Source of the DNA: Actinomadura chibensis NBRC 106107
GTDB lineage: Bacteria > Actinomycetota > Actinomycetes > Streptosporangiales > Streptosporangiaceae
NCBI RefSeq assembly: GCF_001552135.1
Contig: NZ_BCQP01000051.1
Location: 43,342-107,341, forward strand
Direction: 5' to 3'
DNA: 64,000 bases
The notes under the pieces are model-generated. The model worked only from the letters and a program-made list of their open reading frames with translations. It was not told the DNA's origin and made no database searches. Positions 17,047 through 25,156 of this stretch are shown one piece after another (the first letter of the stretch is position 1; each line of letters begins with the position of its first letter). Both the position numbers and the translations under genes were made by a program.

Positions 17047-17906
17047 CGGGCCACCAGCCCTCTCCGCCACGCGAGCGCGCGGCGTTCGATGAGGCGGACG
17101 AGCAGGTCGGTCGACACGCCGAGCAGCGCGTAGACGACGAGCACCAGGAAGACCGTGTCCATCTGGAGGAACTGGGTGGCCTGGTTGATGACGAAGCCGA
17201 TCCCGCTCGCGGTCGCCGACTGCTCGACGACGACGAGCGTCAGCCACGCGACGCCGAGCGACAGCCGCAGCCCGACGAGGATCTGCGGCAGCGCCCCCGG
17301 CAGCACGACCTTCCTGACCAGCGCGAGCCGTCCGAGGCCGCAGGTGCGCGCGGACTCGACGAGCCGCTCGTCCACGCCCCTGATCCCGTGGAACACGTTG
17401 ATGTAGAGCGGGAACACGACGCCGACCGCGATCAGCCCGACCTTGGACGTCTCGCCGATCCCGAACCAGATGATGAACAGCGGGACGAGCGCCAGGTGCG
17501 GCAGCATCCGGACGGCCTGGACGGGCGCGTCGATGACGTCCTCGCTGATCCGGAACAGCCCGGACAGCAGGCCGAGCACCAGCCCGAGCGGCAGCCCGAT
17601 CGCGAGCCCCTTCAGCACGCGCAGCAGCGAGACGCCGAGGTTCTCGAACAGCTCGCCCGACGACGCCATCTCCCAGCCGCGCACGGCGACGTCGCTGAGC
17701 GGCGGCGTCGTGCTGCCGAGCCAGCCCGCGCGGGCGGCGATCTCCCACAGCGCGAGGACGGCGACGAGCCCGCTGACCTTGCGGGCCCGGCGCAGCGGCG
17801 CGAGCGCGGCGGCGCGGAGCGGGGCCGGGCCGGGACGCGCGGCGGGCGCCGGTTCGGCGCGGCCGGGGAGGGCGGAACGGGGCGGGTCGAGCAGGTCGGC
17901 GGACAT
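17043..17906 (-). CDS. ABC transporter permease (SsuC/TauC type)
   Basis: A 287-residue inner-membrane protein with about six membrane segments and the BPD_transp_1 EAA loop 'RLVESARTCGLGRLALVRKVVLPGALPQILVGLRLSLGVAW', typical of sulfonate/nitrate permeases. The first 45 residues are proline/alanine/arginine-rich and cytoplasmic. Its ribosome site lies inside the palindrome CACCTCCGGAGGTG (17911-17924), so initiation could be masked by a hairpin. As first structural gene after the leader peptide it is the point where control would act. Confidence 0.93.
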   Translation of the reverse strand: MSADLLDPPRSALPGRAEPAPAARPGPAPLRAAALAPLRRARKVSGLVAVLALWEIAARAGWLGSTTPPLSDVAVRGWEMASSGELFENLGVSLLRVLKGLAIGLPLGLVLGLLSGLFRISEDVIDAPVQAVRMLPHLALVPLFIIWFGIGETSKVGLIAVGVVFPLYINVFHGIRGVDERLVESARTCGLGRLALVRKVVLPGALPQILVGLRLSLGVAWLTLVVVEQSATASGIGFVINQATQFLQMDTVFLVLVVYALLGVSTDLLVRLIERRALAWRRGLVAR

Positions 17907-17910
17907 GCGT

Positions 17911-17924
17911 CACCTCCGGAGGTG
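17911..17924 (-). promoter_or_regulatory. Hairpin sequestering the ribosome-binding site of the sulfur ABC permease
   Basis: CACCTCCGGAGGTG is a perfect palindrome that can fold as a 5-bp stem with a CCGG loop. It contains the GGAGGTG ribosome site, 4 nt before the ATG at 17906. With the upstream leader peptide this could form a translational switch. The short stem is weak alone and chance is possible for such a GC-rich site. Confidence 0.5.
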
Positions 17925-17936
17925 CGAGAGAAGAAG

Positions 17937-17992
17937 GGCAGGAGTCGTCCGGCGGGCAGGGGTCGTCCAGCGGGGCAGGGGTCGTCCGGCGC
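17937..17992. repeat. Three short tandem repeats (18-19 bp) in the leader-permease gap
   Basis: GGCAGGAGTCGTCCGGCG is repeated three times with small changes (starting near 17937, 17955 and 17974). It lies between the leader peptide and the permease. It may be a structured part of the attenuator or simple slippage; no protein-coding frame is evident. Confidence 0.7.
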
Positions 17993-18050
17993 CGATGCCG
18001 GGACGGGGGATGGGCGGCCGGTCAGCGGCCGCGAGCTGCGGAGGTGCGGG

Positions 18051-18122
18051 TCAACAGGACGCGCTGCACACGCGAAGCAGGTCGATGTGGCGCCTCGCCA
18101 CCAGTGCCGCCGTCGCGTTCAT
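18051..18122 (-). CDS. Leader peptide of sulfur-gene type (RRHxDLxR...C)
   Basis: A 23-codon frame, ATG at 18122 to TGA at 18051, read on the minus strand. After MNATAALVA the peptide reads RRHIDLLRVCSASC, with cysteine as the last residue and another five positions earlier. Short peptides with an RRHxDLxRxxSxxC core are found upstream of many actinobacterial sulfur-assimilation and organosulfur-uptake operons, where stalling on cysteine codons is thought to adjust downstream expression. It lies 144 bp before the permease start in the same direction. This is the best evidence that the operon answers to sulfur or cysteine supply. No strong ribosome site precedes it. Confidence 0.8.
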   Translation of the reverse strand: MNATAALVARRHIDLLRVCSASC

Positions 18123-18445
18123 GTCGTTCAGGATGCATGCCGGACCGGCCGCTGTGAAGCCCCGGGAAAAGCCCGCTCGACCTGCGGAGACGTCTCCGCG
18201 GCCGGACAAAGCATGTAAAACCTACCGATTTACCAGGGAATATGCCGGTCGCGGACACCGCGCGCGGACGGCTCCGAAGGTTACACAGATCACACTGTCC
18301 GGAAACCTCGATGTGGACGTTCTGTAATGCGTCCCGAACGGAGTGTTCGCGCCCTGACCTGGGCCCGACCTGGGTATGGACGAAGACCGCCAGATTCCAT
18401 ACTATTCCAGTCGGATTTAGTTGATATTGAGCGAGAGGCACACGG
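18123..18445. promoter_or_regulatory. Divergent promoter region of the two sulfur operons
   Basis: This 323-bp gap separates the leader peptide (minus) from the sulfatase (plus) and is clearly more AT-rich than its neighbours in 18205-18260 and 18390-18430. It holds the perfect 16-bp palindrome GCGGAGACGTCTCCGC at 18184-18199, an operator candidate, and the symmetric stretch TAAAACCTACCGATTTA near 18216-18232. The dyad GCCGG-A-CCGGC lies near 18140-18150, just before the leader start. A 60-codon plus-strand frame (18242-18424) is present but unconvincing. GAGAGG at 18432-18437 serves the sulfatase. Confidence 0.6.
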
Positions 18446-19882
18446 ATGGCGGACGGACGCGGGCCCCGGGACGGCGGCGGGCTGAGCAGGCGGGAACTGG
18501 CCGGGGCCGGGGCGGCGGTCGCGGGCGGGCTCGCCGCGAGCGCGGCGCTGCCCGGCGGGACGGCCGGGGCGGCGACGACCACGGCGGCCGAGCGGGAGTT
18601 CCGGGCCGCGCCCGGCGGACGGCGTCCGGCGCGCCCGAACGTCCTGGTCATCCTCGGCGACGACCTCGGCTGGGCCGACCTCGGCAGCTACGGCTCGCCG
18701 AACATCCGGACGCCCAACCTGGACCGCCTCGCCCGCCAGGGAGTTCGCTTCACCCAGGCGTACTCCGCCGCCGCCGTCTGCTCGCCCACCCGTTTCGCGC
18801 TCTACACCGGCCGTTACCCGGGACGCCTGCGCGGCGGCCTGGAGGAGCCGATCGCGCGGCCCGACGAGCTCGTCGGCATCCCGCCCGCGCACCCGACGCT
18901 GGCGTCCCTGCTGAAGTCCGCCGGATACGCCACCGCCATGTTCGGCAAGTGGCACTGCGGCTTCCTGCCCTGGTACAGCCCGCTGAAGTCCGGCTGGGAC
19001 ACCTTCTTCGGCAACCTGTCCGGCGCCGTGGACTACTACTCCAAGGTCTCGGGCACCACCGCCGACCTCTACGAGGGCGAGGTGCCGGTCGAGTCGCTCG
19101 ACTACTACACCGACACGATCGCCGACCGCGCCGCCGCGTTCGTCCGGCGCGACCACGGCCGCCCGTGGCTGCTGAACCTCAACTTCACCGCGCCGCACTG
19201 GCCGTGGGAGGCGCCCGGCGACCGGGACGTGAGCGCCCGCATCACCGCGCGGGCCAAGGCGGGCGACTCCCGCGCGCTCTGGCACGACGACGGCGGCTCG
19301 CTCGACACCTACCGGAGGATGGTCGAGGCCCTGGACGCCGGGATCGGGCGCGTCCTCGCCGCGCTGCGCGCGAGCGGCCGGGAGAAGGACACGATCGTCC
19401 TGTTCAGCAGCGACAACGGCGGCGAGCGCTGGTCGTACCAGTGGCCGCTGTCGGGCGGGAAGGGCGGGCTGAACGAGGGCGGCATCCGCGTCCCGAACAT
19501 CCTGCGCTGGCCCGCCGCGATCCGCGGCGGCCAGGTCAGCCACGTGCCCGTCATCACCCACGACTGGACGGCGACGCTGCTGGAGGCCGTCGGCGTGAAG
19601 CCGGGCCCCGCGCATCCGCTCGACGGCCGCAGCCTCCTGCCGTACCTCCTCGACGGCGCCCGCCCGCCGAAGCACGACCTGTTCTGGCGGACGCGGCAGG
19701 AGCGCGCCCTGCGCCGCGGCGACTGGAAGTACCTGCGCACGTCGTCCGGCGAGACGCTGCACAACCTCGCCGACGACCCGCGCGAGCGCGCCAACCTCGC
19801 GGCCCACCAGCCCGCCCTGCTCGCCGAGCTGCGCTCGGCCTGGGAGAAGGTCGCCGCCGAACTGCTGCCCTACCCGTCCTGA
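18446..19882 (+). CDS. Tat-exported sulfatase (formylglycine type)
   Basis: A 478-residue type I sulfatase. A twin-arginine-like signal (SRRELAGAGAAVAGGLAASAALPGG) predicts export. The N-terminal metal site is GDD at 71-73 (LVILGDDLGWADLGSYG). C112 in CSPTR, followed by FALYTGRYP, is the cysteine that the formylglycine-generating enzyme converts to the catalytic aldehyde. 'FGKWHCGF' and 'FSSDNGGE' supply further active-site residues; the usual KWHLG is KWHCG here. It should release sulfate from organic sulfate esters outside the membrane. It begins the operon with a peptide-type ABC importer and is divergent from the leader-controlled operon, which supports a sulfur-starvation role. Confidence 0.93.
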   Translation: MADGRGPRDGGGLSRRELAGAGAAVAGGLAASAALPGGTAGAATTTAAEREFRAAPGGRRPARPNVLVILGDDLGWADLGSYGSPNIRTPNLDRLARQGVRFTQAYSAAAVCSPTRFALYTGRYPGRLRGGLEEPIARPDELVGIPPAHPTLASLLKSAGYATAMFGKWHCGFLPWYSPLKSGWDTFFGNLSGAVDYYSKVSGTTADLYEGEVPVESLDYYTDTIADRAAAFVRRDHGRPWLLNLNFTAPHWPWEAPGDRDVSARITARAKAGDSRALWHDDGGSLDTYRRMVEALDAGIGRVLAALRASGREKDTIVLFSSDNGGERWSYQWPLSGGKGGLNEGGIRVPNILRWPAAIRGGQVSHVPVITHDWTATLLEAVGVKPGPAHPLDGRSLLPYLLDGARPPKHDLFWRTRQERALRRGDWKYLRTSSGETLHNLADDPRERANLAAHQPALLAELRSAWEKVAAELLPYPS

Positions 19883-19916
19883 CCGTCCCGAAAGAGACCG
19901 AGAAGAGGCTCCCCCC

Positions 19917-21620
19917 ATGGTGAAGAGAACGGCCGTCCCGCTCGCCGCCGCCGCGCTCGCGATCGCGGCGGGCGCGGCGGCGTGCGGCGGCGGATCGGAC
20001 GGCGGCGGAACGTCCGCGTTCGACCCCGGGACGTGCCAGGGCGGGACGCTCACCGTCCTCAACCAGGGCGGCCTGGACGAGTTCGACCCGGCCCGCCTCT
20101 ACACGTCCGGCGGCGGCGCGCTGCCGACCCTCGTCTACCGGACGCTGACCACCCGCCAGCGCGTCGCGGGCGAGGCCGGGACGAAGCCCGTCCCCGACCT
20201 CGCCACCGACCTCGGCACGCCGAGCGACAACGCCAAGACCTGGAAGTTCACGCTCAAGGACGGCCTGAGGTTCGACGACGGCACGCCCATCACGTCCGCC
20301 GACGTCAAGTACGGCATCGAGCGCTCGTTCTCGCCCGACCTGCCCGGCGGCGCCCCCTACCTGCACGACTGGCTGGTCGGCGGCACCGCCTACAAGGGCC
20401 CCTACAACGGCGGCGGCGAGCTGAAGTCGATCGAGACGCCCGACCCGAAGACGATCGTGTTCAGGCTCCGGCAGCCGCACGGCGACTTCTCCTACCTGGC
20501 GACCGCGACCCAATTCGCGCCGGTGCCGAAGGCCAAGGACACGGGCACCAAGTACAAGAACGCGCCCGTCTCCAGCGGCCCGTACAAGGTCGACAAGTAC
20601 GAGCCGGGCCGGAAGCTGATCCTCACCCGCAACCCGCACTGGTCGCGGACCGTCGACGACCAGCGCCTCGCCTGCCCCGACCGCATCGAGGTCACCTCCG
20701 GACTCGACAAGACGGTCATCAACCAGCGGCTCGTGAGCGGGGCGGGCGCGGACGCCAAGGCGATCACCACGGACGCGACCGTCGGCCCCGAGCAGCTCGC
20801 CCAGCTCGGCAGCGACCCGAACCTCGCGAAGCGCGTCGCGCGCGGCGTCTTCGGCGAGACGAAGTACCTCGCCTTCGACGCGACCAAGAAGCCGTTCGAC
20901 GACCCGCGCGTGCGGCAGGCGTTCGCGTACGCGATCAACCGGCAGTCGGTCGTCAACGCGGTCGGCGGCAGCGCGCTCGCCACCCCCGCGACGACCTTCC
21001 TGCCCGAGGGCAAGGCGTTCGGCCAGCAGCCCTACGACCATTTCCCGGCGGGGCAGACGGGGAATCCGGGCAAGGCGAAGGAGCTCCTCGCACAGGCCGG
21101 GCACGCGAACGGCCTGACGGTCGAGCTGGCGTTCCCGAACTCCGACGCCGAGGGCTACGGGCCCAAGGTCGCGGCGGCGGTGCAGGACGCGCTCAAGCAG
21201 GCGGGCGTCACCGTCAAGCAGAAGCCGCTCGGCGAGGAGGACTACCGGACGGTCATCGGCAAGCCCGCGACCCAGCCGCCGCTCACCCTCCAGTCGTGGG
21301 GCGCGGACTGGCCGGCGGGCGGCCCGTTCCTCATCCCGATCTTCGACGGCCGGCAGATCCTCCGCGACGGCGGCAACTTCAACCTCGCGCAGCTCGACGA
21401 CCCGGCCGTCAACAAGGAGATCGACGCGATCAGCGAGCTGACCGACCCGGCGGCCGCCGCGCCGCGCTGGGGCGCGCTGGACGCCGAGATCGGCAAGAAG
21501 GCGCTGATCGTCCCGCTGTACCACCCGAAGGCCGTCGTCCTGTACGGCAAGGACGTCAAGAACGCCTACGTCGACCAATGGCGCGGCTGGTACGACGTGG
21601 CCGCGGTCTCGGTGAAGTGA
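19917..21620 (+). CDS. ABC transporter substrate-binding lipoprotein (peptide/nickel family, SBP_bac_5)
   Basis: A 567-residue lipoprotein with a lipobox ending at C23 (AIAAGAAAC). The SBP_bac_5 pattern is clear: 'GGTLTVLNQGGLDEFDPARLYTSGGG', 'WKFTLKDGLRFDDGTPITSADVKYGIERSF', 'SSGPYKVDKYEPGRKLILTRNPHW', 'DDPRVRQAFAYAINRQSVV'. It captures peptides or other medium-sized solutes for the two permeases and fused ATPase downstream. Being in an operon with an exported sulfatase suggests a sulfur-containing ligand or a desulfated product, but that is inference. It lies 34 bp after the sulfatase and 10 bp before the permease. Confidence 0.93.
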   Translation: MVKRTAVPLAAAALAIAAGAAACGGGSDGGGTSAFDPGTCQGGTLTVLNQGGLDEFDPARLYTSGGGALPTLVYRTLTTRQRVAGEAGTKPVPDLATDLGTPSDNAKTWKFTLKDGLRFDDGTPITSADVKYGIERSFSPDLPGGAPYLHDWLVGGTAYKGPYNGGGELKSIETPDPKTIVFRLRQPHGDFSYLATATQFAPVPKAKDTGTKYKNAPVSSGPYKVDKYEPGRKLILTRNPHWSRTVDDQRLACPDRIEVTSGLDKTVINQRLVSGAGADAKAITTDATVGPEQLAQLGSDPNLAKRVARGVFGETKYLAFDATKKPFDDPRVRQAFAYAINRQSVVNAVGGSALATPATTFLPEGKAFGQQPYDHFPAGQTGNPGKAKELLAQAGHANGLTVELAFPNSDAEGYGPKVAAAVQDALKQAGVTVKQKPLGEEDYRTVIGKPATQPPLTLQSWGADWPAGGPFLIPIFDGRQILRDGGNFNLAQLDDPAVNKEIDAISELTDPAAAAPRWGALDAEIGKKALIVPLYHPKAVVLYGKDVKNAYVDQWRGWYDVAAVSVK

Positions 21621-21630
21621 CCCTCCGGCC

Positions 21631-22584
21631 GTGACGGTGCTGGAGACGGACGTCGCCCCCGGGGCGGAGCCGGTTCGGGACGCTCCGCCCCGGGGGCGGC
21701 ACGTGTGGCGGCGGCTGCGCGCGGACCGTCCCGCGATGGCCGGGCTCGCGACCGTCGCGCTGATGGTCGCGGTCGCGCTCGCCGCGCCGCTGCTGTGCGC
21801 GCTCGAAGGGCAGGACCCGACGACGTTCCACAGCGGCCTGCTCGACTCGGCGCGCGGCGGCGTGCCGCACGGCTCGTTCGGCGGCGTGAGCGCGGACCAC
21901 TGGCTCGGCGTCGAACCCGCCACCGGCCGGGACGTGTTCGCGCGCGTCGTGCACGGCGCCCGCGTCTCGCTCGGCGTCGCGCTGGGCGCGACCGTGCTGG
22001 AGCTGCTGGTCGGCATCGCGGTCGGGCTCGGCGCCGGGCTCGGCGGGCGCCGGGCCGACGCCGTCCTCAGCCGGCTGATCGAGCTGTCGCTGGCGTTCCC
22101 GTCGTTCCTGCTGGCGCTGGCGCTGATGGCGATCGTCCCGCAGTCGATGCCGCGCCCGCTCCTGCTCGCCTGCGTCATCACGGCCGTGAGCTGGGGGAAC
22201 GTCGCCCGCGTCACGCGCGGCCAGGCGCTGTCGCTGCGCGGCCGCGACTATGTGGACGCGGCCCGGCTGAGCGGCGCGCGGCCGAGCCGGATCGCCGTCC
22301 GGGAGGTGCTGCCGGGGCTGACCGCGCCGCTGCTCGTGCTCGCCGCGCTCAAGGTGCCGCTCAACATGGTCAGCGAGGCCGGGCTGTCGTTCCTCGGCGC
22401 GGGCGTGCGGCCGCCGACGCCGTCCTGGGGGCAGATGCTGTCCACGGCGACGACCTGGTTCAGGGCCGACCCGACGTATGTGATCGTCCCGGGCGGGCTG
22501 CTGTTCCTGACGCTGCTGGCCTGCACCGTCCTCGCCGAAGGGGTGCGGCGGGCGATGGACCCGCGGTGGGGCGGCCGGTCATGA
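21631..22584 (+). CDS. ABC transporter permease, DppC/OppC type
   Basis: A 317-residue membrane protein, GTG start, with an N-terminal cytoplasmic stretch, a first membrane segment (MAGLATVALMVAVALAAPLL), the OppC-like periplasmic 'HWLGVEPATGRDVFARVVHGARVSLGVAL' and the EAA loop 'LRGRDYVDAARLSGARPSRIAVREVLPG'. It pairs with the permease at 22581 to form the pore. Gene order (DppC-type before DppB-type) is the reverse of the classic dpp order. Its stop overlaps the next ATG (ATGA). Confidence 0.93.
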   Translation: MTVLETDVAPGAEPVRDAPPRGRHVWRRLRADRPAMAGLATVALMVAVALAAPLLCALEGQDPTTFHSGLLDSARGGVPHGSFGGVSADHWLGVEPATGRDVFARVVHGARVSLGVALGATVLELLVGIAVGLGAGLGGRRADAVLSRLIELSLAFPSFLLALALMAIVPQSMPRPLLLACVITAVSWGNVARVTRGQALSLRGRDYVDAARLSGARPSRIAVREVLPGLTAPLLVLAALKVPLNMVSEAGLSFLGAGVRPPTPSWGQMLSTATTWFRADPTYVIVPGGLLFLTLLACTVLAEGVRRAMDPRWGGRS

Positions 22585-23570
22585 TCTGGTTCCTGCTGCG
22601 CCGGGTGGGCGCGGCCGTCGTCGTCCTGCTCGCGCTGTCCGCGATCGTGTACGCGCTGTTCTACCTGACGCCCGGCGACCCGTCCGTGCTCGCCTGCGGG
22701 CGCGGCTGCAACGCCGAGCGCCTCGCGCAGACCCAGCAGAAACTCGGCCTGGACGATCCCATCTACGTCCAGTACTGGCATTTCCTCGAAGGTCTCGTCG
22801 CGGGCCGCGACTATTCGGCGGGCCCGGACGTCGACCACTGCGCCGCGCCGTGCCTCGGCTACTCCTTCCAGACCGACCGGCCCGTCACGGCGATGCTGAT
22901 GGAGCGGCTGCCCGTGTCGGCGTCCCTCGCCTTCGGCGCGGAGGCGATGGCGCTGCTGCTCGGCGTCTCGGCGGGGCTGCTGTCCGCGCTGCGCCGGGGA
23001 CGTCCCGCCGAGCGGATCCTGACCGGCGTGACCCTGCTCGGATACTCGACGCCCGTCTTCCTCATCGGGCTCGTCCTACTGCTGGTGTTCTGCGCTTATC
23101 TGCAATGGCTGCCGTTCCCGGCGTACGTGCCGCTGACGCAGAACCCGGGGGAGTGGGCGCGCAACCTTGTCCTGCCGTGGCTCGCGCTCGCCCTCATCCA
23201 GGCGGCGGTCTACGCGCGCATCACCCGCGCGGGCGCGCTGGAGACCCTCGTGGAGGACCACATCCGCACCTTCCGCGCCTACGGGCTGCGGGAGCGCCAG
23301 GTGATCGGACGGCACGCGCTGCGCGGCGCGCTGGCCCCGCTCGTCACCCTCACCGCCGTGGAGGTCGCGCAGGTCATGACGGCCGCCGTGCTCACCGAGA
23401 CGATGTTCGGGCTGCCCGGCGTCGGCAAGCTCACCGTCGAGTCGGTCAACTCGGTCGACCTGCCGGTCGTGGTCGGGGTGACCGTGCTCGCCGGGACGGT
23501 CGTCGTCCTCGCCAACACCGTCGCCGACCTGCTGCACGCGGCGGCCGACCCGCGGGCGAGGCCCGCGTGA
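22581..23570 (+). CDS. ABC transporter permease, DppB/OppB type
   Basis: A 329-residue membrane protein with the DppB-type N-terminus 'FLLRRVGAAVVVLLALSAIVYALFYLTPGDPS' and EAA loop 'EDHIRTFRAYGLRERQVIGRHALRGALAPLVTL', ending 'TETMFGLPGVGKLTVESVNSVDLPVVVGVTVLAGTVVVLANTVADLLHAAADPR'. A periplasmic insertion with three cysteines (ACGRGCN; DHCAAPCLGY) is slightly unusual. Both flanking junctions are 4-nt overlaps, so it is co-translated with the other importer genes. Confidence 0.94.
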   Translation: MIWFLLRRVGAAVVVLLALSAIVYALFYLTPGDPSVLACGRGCNAERLAQTQQKLGLDDPIYVQYWHFLEGLVAGRDYSAGPDVDHCAAPCLGYSFQTDRPVTAMLMERLPVSASLAFGAEAMALLLGVSAGLLSALRRGRPAERILTGVTLLGYSTPVFLIGLVLLLVFCAYLQWLPFPAYVPLTQNPGEWARNLVLPWLALALIQAAVYARITRAGALETLVEDHIRTFRAYGLRERQVIGRHALRGALAPLVTLTAVEVAQVMTAAVLTETMFGLPGVGKLTVESVNSVDLPVVVGVTVLAGTVVVLANTVADLLHAAADPRARPA

Positions 23571-25156
23571 GCGCCGTCCTGCGGGTGCGCGACCTGCGCG
23601 TGTCCTACGGCGGGTTCGCGGCGGTCAAGGGCGTCTCGTTCGACCTCGAACCGGGCCGCGCGCTCGGCGTCGTCGGCGAGTCGGGCTCCGGCAAGAGCAC
23701 CCTCGCCGCGTCACTGCTCCGGCTGGCCGAGGGCGCGGACGTCACCGGCGAGATCACCGTCGCCGGGACGGACGTCCTCACCGCCCCGGAACCGGAGCTG
23801 CGGCGGCTGCGCGGCGGCCGGGTCGCGATGGTCTTCCAGGACCCGCTGTCGTCCCTCGACCCGTACCTGCGCGTCGGCGACCAGATCGCCGAGGTCTACC
23901 GGGCGCACACGGGCGCGTCCCGCGCGGCGGCGCGGGCCAAGGCGGTCGAGGTGCTCGACCGGGTCGGCGTCCCGGACGCCGCCCGCCGCGCCCGCGCCCA
24001 CCCGCACGAGTTCTCCGGCGGCATGCGCCAGCGCGCGCTGATCGCGATGGCGCTCGCGCTGGAGCCGCGCGTCCTCGTCGCGGACGAGCCGACGACCGCG
24101 CTCGACGTCACCGTCCAGGCGCAGATCCTCGCCCTGCTGAACGACCTGCGCGCCGAGACCGGGACGGCGCTGCTGCTGGTCAGCCATGACTTCGGCGTGA
24201 TCGCGGGAAGCGCGGACGAGGTGCTCGTGCTGCACGAGGGCGAGGCGGTCGAGCACGGCCCGGTGGGCGAGGTGCTCCGCGAGCCGAAGGCCCCCTACAC
24301 GCGCGAGCTGCTGGCGGCGGTGCCGCGGATCGACGCGCCGCGCCCGCCCCGCCCGTCCCCGCGCGGTGAACCGCTGCTGCGCGTGACGGACCTGCGGCGC
24401 GACTTCGTGTCCGGGCCGCCGCTGCGCCGCCGGACGGTCCGGGCCGTGGACGGCGTCACGTTCGACGTCCGGCGCGGCGAGACCCTCGGCGTCGTGGGCG
24501 AGTCGGGCTCGGGCAAGAGCACGCTGGCGCGGCTGGTCGTGCGGCTGCTGCAACCGACGTCCGGCCGGATCGAGTTCGACGGGCACGACCTGTCCGGCAT
24601 GCCGGAGCGGCGGCTGCGGCGCCTCCGCCGCGACCTCCAGATGGTCTTCCAGGACCCCGGGTCGTCGCTGAACCCGCGCCGCTCGGTGGGCGAGAGCGTC
24701 GCCGACCCGCTGCGCGTCCAGGGCGAGCCCGCCCCGGCGAAGGCCGCCCGCGCGCTGCTCGCCCGCGTCGGGCTGGACCCGGCGCGCTACGACGACCACC
24801 CGCACGAGTTCTCCGGCGGCCAGCGGCAGCGGATCGGGATCGCCCGCGCGCTCGCGCTGCGCCCGCGCCTGCTGGTCTGCGACGAGCCGGTCACGGCCCT
24901 CGACGTCTCGACCCAGGCCGCGATCCTCGCGCTGCTCGCCGACCTGCAGGACGAGCTCGACCTCACGCTGATCTTCGTCTCGCACGACCTGGCCGTCGTC
25001 CGGCAGGTCAGCGACCGGGTCGCGGTCATGCGGGACGGCCGGATCGTCGAGCTGGCCGACACGGACACGGTCTTCGGCTCCCCGGCGCACGCCTACACGC
25101 GGAGCCTGCTGAAGGCCGTGCCCGTGCTCGATCCGGCGGCCGTCCGCGGCCCCTAG
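23567..25156 (+). CDS. Fused tandem ABC ATPase, DppD-DppF type
   Basis: A 529-residue protein with two nucleotide-binding domains in one chain. Domain 1 (about 1-250): Walker A GESGSGKST, signature FSGGMRQRA, Walker B VLVADEPTTALD. Domain 2 (about 268-525): Walker A GESGSGKST, signature FSGGQRQRI, Walker B LLVCDEPVTALD. Both look active. Such fusions replace separate DppD and DppF subunits and are common in actinobacteria. The gene overlaps the permease by GTGA and its TAG shares the four bases CTAG with the convergent carbonic anhydrase stop. Confidence 0.95.
   Translation: MSAVLRVRDLRVSYGGFAAVKGVSFDLEPGRALGVVGESGSGKSTLAASLLRLAEGADVTGEITVAGTDVLTAPEPELRRLRGGRVAMVFQDPLSSLDPYLRVGDQIAEVYRAHTGASRAAARAKAVEVLDRVGVPDAARRARAHPHEFSGGMRQRALIAMALALEPRVLVADEPTTALDVTVQAQILALLNDLRAETGTALLLVSHDFGVIAGSADEVLVLHEGEAVEHGPVGEVLREPKAPYTRELLAAVPRIDAPRPPRPSPRGEPLLRVTDLRRDFVSGPPLRRRTVRAVDGVTFDVRRGETLGVVGESGSGKSTLARLVVRLLQPTSGRIEFDGHDLSGMPERRLRRLRRDLQMVFQDPGSSLNPRRSVGESVADPLRVQGEPAPAKAARALLARVGLDPARYDDHPHEFSGGQRQRIGIARALALRPRLLVCDEPVTALDVSTQAAILALLADLQDELDLTLIFVSHDLAVVRQVSDRVAVMRDGRIVELADTDTVFGSPAHAYTRSLLKAVPVLDPAAVRGP

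Noticed and set aside
13352..17906. The ABC operon as a nitrate importer serving narGHJI
   Set aside because: The cysteine-ending leader peptide and AprAB-like genes favour sulfur; still not fully excluded because the families overlap.
17937..17992. The three short repeats as a CRISPR or minisatellite of interest in itself
   Set aside because: Units are 18-19 bp, adjacent and imperfect, with no spacers or cas genes.
18242..18424. A 60-codon plus-strand frame before the sulfatase with three cysteines, considered as a second leader peptide
   Set aside because: It lacks the RRHxDL core, has no ribosome site, and runs through the probable promoter; composition looks like chance.
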